A DNA stretch of 10,145 nucleotides from Prevotellaceae bacterium UBA3646 (lineage in GTDB: Bacteria; Bacteroidota; Bacteroidia; Bacteroidales; Bacteroidaceae): positions 610 through 10,754 of the forward strand of contig DFKL01000052.1 in assembly GCA_002373535.1 (NCBI GenBank), read 5' to 3'. The notes beneath the pieces are model-generated. The model worked only from the letters and a program-made list of their open reading frames with translations, had not been told where the DNA came from and ran no database searches. Below, one piece after another: positions 6,086-10,145 of this stretch. Position 1 is the first letter of the stretch, and each line of letters begins with the position of its first letter. The translations under genes and the position numbers were made by a program.

Positions 6086-7846
6086 TTATATCAGCTCAAG
6101 TTGTAACATTTTGCTTAATTCCTCAATGCCGTGGTTGCTGGCAAGCAGTTGCTTGTATAGTCCAGGCTTTGATATCTTTTGCCTGATTTCGTTTATCTCT
6201 GCGACTCGCACTTGCAGGTCGAATGTATCGTTTCGCAATCCCTGACGCATCGTTGCAAGTATGCTTTCCTTCATATTGTTGAGGTATTGGGCAATCTGAC
6301 CGTTACTGGCGGTAATCTGGTAACAATTGCCGTTTACCTTAACAGGTGGCATGTTGCGCATGCGTATGGCCATAGCCTTTCTTTCCTTGGGCATTTCGTT
6401 TATCATCATATTCCAGTTGCGTATCACGTCGTCCTCGCTGAACGGCTTTGCAAGCTCCCGGACCTCTGATGTGGACTCGTCAGTTTCCTGTATTTTTTCT
6501 TCCTTATGAATGCTGGGGCCCAGTCTTCCATATTTGAATGTCGTGACCTTGGGCAGCCTGTGACTGTCTTGTGCAGGTTGGGGGATGGTATCCGTGCGTG
6601 TCTCCCTCCTGGTATGTGCTGCAATTGGCCGGGACTTGAGAACCGGTGCCGACACATTTGGCCTGGATACTGGATCATGGTGTATTCTGGCCTTGAAAAT
6701 GGGTTTTAATATGCGTATGGGGCTACGCCCCGCGCCAGGTTCGTCGTCTCCCTCCAGGGTAATCTGTGCACATTGTATCAGGCATATCTCTACCTGAAGA
6801 CGCTTGTTGTGGCTCTGGCGATATGCCTGGTCGCAGTTGTTGGCCAATTTGATTGCCCGGTATATGAACTGGAGATTGCACTTTGCTGCCTGCTGGATGT
6901 AGCGTTCACGCATTTGTCGGCTACATTCGAGCAGCGGCTGTGTAGTCTCGTCTCTGGCTACAAGCAGCTGACGCATGTGGCTTGCCAGACCTGCGATAAA
7001 GTTGCCAGGGTCGTATCCTTTCTTTATAATCTCATCAAGCAGAAGCATGCATGGTTCGACCTTGTTTTCAATAAAATTGTCCACAAGTTGAAAATAGTAT
7101 TCCGTTGAGAGTGCATTGAGGTTCTGACATACTGTCTCGTAGCTGATGTTCCCGCCAGAGAATGCTGCCATCTGATCAAAGATGCTGAGTGCATCGCGCA
7201 TTCCGCCATCTGCCTTTTCGGCAATAAGGTGTAATGCTGCCTCGTCTGCCGTATATCCTTCCTTTTGTGCAACTTGCTGAAGATGTCCGACTATCCGGTC
7301 GACAGTTATCCTGCTAAAATCGTAGACCTGGCAACGTGAGAGAATGGTGGGAAGTATCTTGTGCTTCTCTGTCGTCGCCATTATGAATATCACATAGTGC
7401 GGCGGCTCTTCAAGTGTCTTGAGAAATGCATTGAAGGCCTGTGTCGAGAGCATGTGTACCTCGTCTATGATAAATACTTTGTATCTGCCTGTCTGGGGAG
7501 GAATCTGAACTTGTTTTATCAGTTCGCGAATATCCTCGACGCTGTTGTTGCTGGCGGCATCAAGTTCGTGTATGTTCATGCTGCGACCTTCGTCGAAGCT
7601 CTTACAACTTTCGCACTGGCCGCAACTTTCTCCGTCCGTCTGTGGTGACAGGCAATTGATGGTCTTTGCAAAGATACGGGCACAGGTCGTCTTGCCAACT
7701 CCACGTGGCCCGCAAAACAGGTAAGCGTGTGCAAGCTTGCCGCTGTGAATCGCGTTCTTCAAGGTCGTCGTCAACGATTGCTGGCCTACGACGGAATCAA
7801 ATGTAGCTGGCCGGTATTTGCGAGCAGATACTATGTATTCTTGCAT
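6086..7846 (-). CDS. dnaX: DnaX, DNA polymerase III subunit gamma/tau
   Basis: DnaX is the ATPase of the clamp loader that opens and loads the beta sliding clamp and ties it to the polymerase. It is 586 residues and complete. Visible in order: N-terminal [22 protein letters not shown], Walker [10 protein letters not shown] (46-54), a zinc site with Cys65, Cys75, Cys78 and Cys81, Walker B with DEVH (128-131), the SRC motif (170-172) and sensor-2 GGMRDALS. After about residue 365 comes a Pro- and basic-rich linker and a divergent C-terminal domain that is usually tau-specific. The start ATG is 47 nt downstream of a good -7 element. It appears to be the first gene of the minus-strand operon. A six-A run near residue 450 is followed by an immediate -1 frame stop (see findings). 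Confidence 0.97.
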   Translation of the reverse strand: MQEYIVSARKYRPATFDSVVGQQSLTTTLKNAIHSGKLAHAYLFCGPRGVGKTTCARIFAKTINCLSPQTDGESCGQCESCKSFDEGRSMNIHELDAASNNSVEDIRELIKQVQIPPQTGRYKVFIIDEVHMLSTQAFNAFLKTLEEPPHYVIFIMATTEKHKILPTILSRCQVYDFSRITVDRIVGHLQQVAQKEGYTADEAALHLIAEKADGGMRDALSIFDQMAAFSGGNISYETVCQNLNALSTEYYFQLVDNFIENKVEPCMLLLDEIIKKGYDPGNFIAGLASHMRQLLVARDETTQPLLECSRQMRERYIQQAAKCNLQFIYRAIKLANNCDQAYRQSHNKRLQVEICLIQCAQITLEGDDEPGAGRSPIRILKPIFKARIHHDPVSRPNVSAPVLKSRPIAAHTRRETRTDTIPQPAQDSHRLPKVTTFKYGRLGPSIHKEEKIQETDESTSEVRELAKPFSEDDVIRNWNMMINEMPKERKAMAIRMRNMPPVKVNGNCYQITASNGQIAQYLNNMKESILATMRQGLRNDTFDLQVRVAEINEIRQKISKPGLYKQLLASNHGIEELSKMLQLELI

Positions 7847-7892
7847 TTTATAATGGATTGTATTTGAATTCTGACATAGATATTATGTGATA

Positions 7893-7900
7893 CAAATTTA
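7893..7900 (-). promoter_or_regulatory. -7 element of the dnaX promoter
   Basis: On the minus strand this reads TAAATTTG, a perfect match to the Bacteroidetes -7 consensus TAnnTTTG. It predicts transcription starting around 7886 with a leader of about 40 nt before the dnaX ATG. I see no TTTG at the expected -33 position. The element is thus supported by -7 and position only. Confidence 0.55.
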
Positions 7901-7917
7901 GGAATTTTTATCGTTAA

Positions 7918-7931
7918 TTGACGTACATCAA
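7918..7931. promoter_or_regulatory. Near-perfect palindrome between the divergent promoters, FNR/CRP-like
   Basis: TTGACGTACATCAA pairs at six of seven positions (only C7922/A7927 fail). It matches 9 of the 10 fixed bases of the FNR-type box TTGAT-N4-ATCAA. Its centre, 7924.5, lies between the two -7 elements and covers the expected -33 zone of both promoters. Binding by a CRP/FNR-family regulator is an inference from the pattern. Confidence 0.4.
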
Positions 7932-7943
7932 CTCTTTTTTTTC

Positions 7944-7951
7944 TATCTTTG
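7944..7951 (+). promoter_or_regulatory. -7 element of the divIC/plsC promoter
   Basis: TATCTTTG is a perfect match to the Bacteroidetes -7 consensus TAnnTTTG, 34 nt before the divIC ATG. It follows an eight-T tract (7935-7942). No exact TTTG lies 19-21 nt upstream; the nearest is the TTG at 7918-7920, inside the palindrome. Together with the dnaX element it accounts for the 139-bp gap 7847-7985. Confidence 0.6.
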
Positions 7952-7985
7952 TGACAAAAATAACCTAATACTTCTTTTCTGTATT

Positions 7986-8303
7986 ATGAACAGGATGCAT
8001 TCTCTGGTTGAATTCATTGGAAGGCATAAGTATGCTTTTACGGTGTTTTTCATTATTATGATTGTCGGCCTTCTGGATGAGAACAGTTGGTATAACCGTT
8101 ATCAGCGTTTGCAGAGTATCAGGGAACTCCGTATGGAGATGCAGGCTTACAGAGACCAGTATGACCGTGACACAAGGGAACTGGAACGACTGTCAAGACG
8201 TGACTATGTAGAAAAGTTTGCACGTGAGCGCTATCTGATGAAACGTGACAATGAGGATGTCTATGTCATATCGCAACGTCCTGATTCTATCTGGCAAGAA
8301 TGA
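7986..8303 (+). CDS. DivIC/FtsB-like septum formation initiator
   Basis: A 105-residue bitopic membrane protein of the septum formation initiator (DivIC/FtsB) family. In known members it joins FtsL and FtsQ/DivIB in the divisome. Seen directly: a short basic N-terminus, one transmembrane segment at about 16-30 (YAFTVFFIIMIVGLLD), then a charged region about 38-75 with heptad-like spacing (RLQSIRELRMEMQAY onward) that should form a coiled coil, then RDYVEKFARERYLMKRDNEDVYVI, the usual C-terminal motif. Length is normal for the family. An in-frame ATG at 7995 is an alternative start that would only drop three residues. It is transcribed away from dnaX and its stop overlaps the acyltransferase start as ATGA. 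FtsB versus DivIC cannot be separated from sequence alone, so I give no symbol. Confidence 0.85.
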   Translation: MNRMHSLVEFIGRHKYAFTVFFIIMIVGLLDENSWYNRYQRLQSIRELRMEMQAYRDQYDRDTRELERLSRRDYVEKFARERYLMKRDNEDVYVISQRPDSIWQE

Positions 8304-9058
8304 AGTTAATACTGCGTTTCCCATACTATGCATACCAAGTGTTGATATGCTTTCCTGTATTGTTGATTTCTACGATACTTACAGCCATTGTCACATTGGC
8401 GGGGTGCTCTGTATCTGATGCCCGGTGGTGGGGGTATTATCCTCCTATGATATGGAGCAGACTAATGTGTAAGGTTCCACTCTTGAAAGTGTGTGTAGAG
8501 GGGAGAGAAAACCTGGATCCGAAGCAGTCTTACGTATTTGTAGCAAATCATCAAGGTCCGTATGATATCTTCTTGATTTACGGGTGGATAGGACGTCCGT
8601 TCAGTTGGCTTATGAAGAAGGAACTGGCGGATATTCCAATATTGGGTAGCGCTTGTCTGAAAGCAGGTCATATCCTGGTGGACAAAAGTGGTCCCAAGGC
8701 TATCAAGCATTGTCAGGATCAAGCGCAAAATGCATTGCGAAACGGCGGATCTATTGTCGTCTTTCCCGAAGGTTCGCGTACTTTTACCGGACATATGGCG
8801 CATTTCCGACGCGGCCCTTTTGTGTTGGCTAATGAAATGCGCCTACCTATCGTGCCAATAACGATTGACGGCAGTTTTCAGGTACTTCCCAGACAGAAGG
8901 GTTTTAATTTCGTGAACAGACATCCCCTGCGCCTGATTATCCACAATCCTATTCCATTCCGCGATGATATGGAAGGCATTATAAGTGAATCCTACAGGGT
9001 AATCGAGTCTGGCCTGCCAACGGAATTTCAGGGATTCAGAGAAAATCCTGACCAGTGA
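8300..9058 (+). CDS. PlsC-type 1-acyl-sn-glycerol-3-phosphate acyltransferase
   Basis: A 252-residue lysophospholipid acyltransferase (PlsC superfamily) that should transfer an acyl group to lysophosphatidic acid to form phosphatidic acid at the inner membrane. An N-terminal hydrophobic segment (about 10-35) anchors it. All four family blocks are visible: NHQGPYD with the catalytic HX4D pair His84 and Asp89, the GRPFSWLMKKEL block, FPEGSRT (Glu157-Arg160), and PIVPITIDG. The start overlaps the divIC stop by 4 nt, so it is probably translationally coupled. PlsC is the best assignment, but related acyltransferases for ornithine or other lipids share these motifs, so the acceptor is not certain. 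The stop is followed by two hairpins in the 51-bp convergent gap to rpiB. Confidence 0.9.
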   Translation: MKLILRFPYYAYQVLICFPVLLISTILTAIVTLAGCSVSDARWWGYYPPMIWSRLMCKVPLLKVCVEGRENLDPKQSYVFVANHQGPYDIFLIYGWIGRPFSWLMKKELADIPILGSACLKAGHILVDKSGPKAIKHCQDQAQNALRNGGSIVVFPEGSRTFTGHMAHFRRGPFVLANEMRLPIVPITIDGSFQVLPRQKGFNFVNRHPLRLIIHNPIPFRDDMEGIISESYRVIESGLPTEFQGFRENPDQ

Positions 9059-9094
9059 GTAGTTTCCTACTTTGCTACGGAAATATTTTCCGTA
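9058..9094. terminator. Two short hairpins in the convergent plsC/rpiB gap
   Basis: The first has 5-bp arms AGTAG (9058-9062) and CTACT (9067-9071) with a TTTC loop, and is followed by two further T. The second has 8-bp arms TACGGAAA (9076-9083) and TTTCCGTA (9087-9094) with a 3-nt loop. Neither has a proper T tract on either strand. Their place between convergent stops suggests a bidirectional terminator, but this is inference. Confidence 0.4.
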
Positions 9095-9109
9095 CTCCAG
9101 AGTCCGATA

Positions 9110-9544
9110 TCAGTGTCTTAAGGGTATCGCTGCAATGCGTGACTGATGCCGACCGCCTTCAAACGGTGTGTTAAGGAACTCGTCCATTATGGCGCGTGCC
9201 ATATCGTTGTCGATAAACCTGCCTGGCATTACTAAAACATTTGCATCATTATGCTGACGGGTAAGGTGTGCAATCTCTGGCATCCAGCATAGTCCTGCAC
9301 GAATGCCTTGATGCTTGTTCAGGGTCATTGATATTCCTTCGCCAGAACCACATATCGCAATTCCTGGGCAGACATCACCTCGTTCTATTCCTTCTGCTAA
9401 TGCATGACCATATACGGCATAGTTACAGCTGGCTTCGTCGTATGTGCCGTAGTCCTTGTATTCTATGCCTTTTTCGTTAAGGTATTCCTTTACGAATTGC
9501 TTCAGCTTGAAACCTGCATGATCTGAGGCTATACCGATTTTCAT
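9110..9544 (-). CDS. rpiB: RpiB, ribose-5-phosphate isomerase B
   Basis: RpiB interconverts ribose 5-phosphate and ribulose 5-phosphate in the non-oxidative pentose-phosphate pathway. This start (MKIGIASDHAGFKLKQ, ATG at 9542-9544) gives 144 residues, the usual length. The frame stays open upstream to 9724, but that part overlaps transketolase and has no family match. Key residues: SDHAGF with Asp8 and His9, Tyr42, the catalytic Cys65 in ICGSGEGIS, Asn76, and His98 in RQHNDANVLVMPGRF; EGGRHQSRI near the end carries the phosphate-binding arginines. The usual YPDYA-like segment reads YAVYG here, a mild departure. It follows tkt after 13 nt, so the two are one transcription unit and act in the same pathway. 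Confidence 0.95.
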   Translation of the reverse strand: MKIGIASDHAGFKLKQFVKEYLNEKGIEYKDYGTYDEASCNYAVYGHALAEGIERGDVCPGIAICGSGEGISMTLNKHQGIRAGLCWMPEIAHLTRQHNDANVLVMPGRFIDNDMARAIMDEFLNTPFEGGRHQSRIAAIPLRH

Positions 9545-9557
9545 GGTTCTATTCTGT

Positions 9558-10145
9558 TTATAGGATTGACTTTGCTTGCTTGTATACGTTCTCTGCCGTG
9601 TAACCGAGTTTCTCGTCGAGAACCTTGTATGGTGCAGAAAAACCGAAAGATTCAAGTCCATAGACAAAACTGTCTGGATGTGCTCCGACGAGGAATCCCT
9701 CAAGATTAACCGGAAGTCCTGCACTGAGTCCGAAAACCTTGGTACCGACAGGGAATATCATACGCTGGTATTCTATAGGTTGCTGGCGGAAGAGACCTTC
9801 ACTGGGTGCGCTTACCGTGCGTACCTTGTAGCCGTCCTTACGCAACAGGCGTGCACCTTCGATAAGCGTGCTTACCTCTGAACCGTTTCCAACAAGGATA
9901 ATATCCGGATTTTCGTCGCTTTCCGCGCTGATGTATGCTCCTCTGCGTACTTGTTCGTATGGCGTTCCCTTGGGAAGCGGAACGATGTTTTGCCGCGAGA
10001 GTATGAGGGCTGTAGGCGTATTAGTGTTTTCCATAGCCATCTGCCAGCATATTGTAGTTGCATTGCAGTCTGCCGGACGAAGCACCAACATACTGTTGCG
10101 ACCACTGTGGTTCTTCAGCTTCTCCATCAGACGAATCTGTGCTTC
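9558..10145 (-). CDS. tkt: Transketolase, C-terminal part (5' end outside window)
   Basis: Transketolase is a thiamine-diphosphate enzyme that moves two-carbon units between sugar phosphates. Only the last 195 residues and the stop are here; the open frame runs off the right edge. The visible part spans the end of the pyrimidine-binding domain and the C-terminal domain. EAQIRLMEKLKN, SMLVLRPAD and PTALILSRQNIVPLP are typical of the transketolase Pyr domain/C-terminal junction. PDIILVGNGSEVSTLIEGARLL and VRTVSAPSEGLF follow in the C-terminal fold. The catalytic residues and the thiamine site lie outside the window. It sits 13 nt upstream of rpiB in the same direction. Its promoter is outside the window. 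Confidence 0.95.
   Translation of the reverse strand, partial: EAQIRLMEKLKNHSGRNSMLVLRPADCNATTICWQMAMENTNTPTALILSRQNIVPLPKGTPYEQVRRGAYISAESDENPDIILVGNGSEVSTLIEGARLLRKDGYKVRTVSAPSEGLFRQQPIEYQRMIFPVGTKVFGLSAGLPVNLEGFLVGAHPDSFVYGLESFGFSAPYKVLDEKLGYTAENVYKQAKSIL

Noticed and set aside
6424..6678. Second dnaX frame reached by a +1 shift near the A run, ending at 6424
   Set aside because: It would add about 28 unrelated residues after the A run. It looks like an ordinary out-of-frame ORF, and I see no specific +1 signal beyond a purine-rich stretch too close to the run.
9545..9724. N-terminal extension of RpiB by about 60 residues
   Set aside because: The extension overlaps the transketolase C-terminus and has no family similarity; MKIGIASDHAGF at 9544 is the standard RpiB start.

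Overview
The window looks like an ordinary chromosomal segment of a member of the Bacteroidales (Bacteroides/Prevotella-like). This is inferred from the gene order rnfC-D-G-E-A, two perfect matches to the Bacteroidetes -7 promoter element TAnnTTTG between the divergent dnaX and divIC genes, and the general lack of Shine-Dalgarno sequences. I see no mobile element, CRISPR array, rRNA or tRNA, and no gene that looks recently acquired.

Layout. (1) Positions 1-4128, plus strand: five genes of an Rnf ion-translocating ferredoxin:NAD+ oxidoreductase operon. rnfC is cut at its 5' end by the window edge and is followed by rnfD, rnfG, rnfE and rnfA; rnfB presumably lies just upstream. The genes are tightly packed or overlapping, and the operon closes with a clear intrinsic terminator at 4153-4193. 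(2) Positions 4273-7846, minus strand: a probable five-gene operon read right to left. It contains dnaX (DNA polymerase III gamma/tau), queF (queuosine precursor reductase), an unrecognised 84-residue Cys-rich protein, a C_GCAxxG_C_C family protein and an unrecognised 183-residue protein. Gaps are 30 bp or so at most, with one 11-bp overlap. (3) Positions 7847-7985: a divergent promoter region with one -7 element for each direction and a 14-bp near-palindrome centred between them that resembles an FNR/CRP-family box. (4) Positions 7986-9058, plus strand: a DivIC/FtsB-like cell-division protein translationally coupled to a PlsC-type acyltransferase. (5) Positions 9110-10145, minus strand: rpiB preceded by the C-terminal part of transketolase, a non-oxidative pentose-phosphate pair convergent with the acyltransferase gene.

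How the genes fit together. The Rnf genes build a membrane complex that couples electron transfer between ferredoxin and NAD+ to ion transport, consistent with an anaerobe. The central operon mixes replication, tRNA modification and three small cytosolic proteins, two of them rich in cysteine. The right-hand side supplies division, phospholipid synthesis and pentose-phosphate metabolism. Most of the window is core housekeeping. The points worth checking are the candidate regulatory palindrome, a possible programmed slip site in dnaX, the Shine-Dalgarno sequences embedded in the ends of rnfD and rnfG, and the Cys-rich gene cluster downstream of queF.
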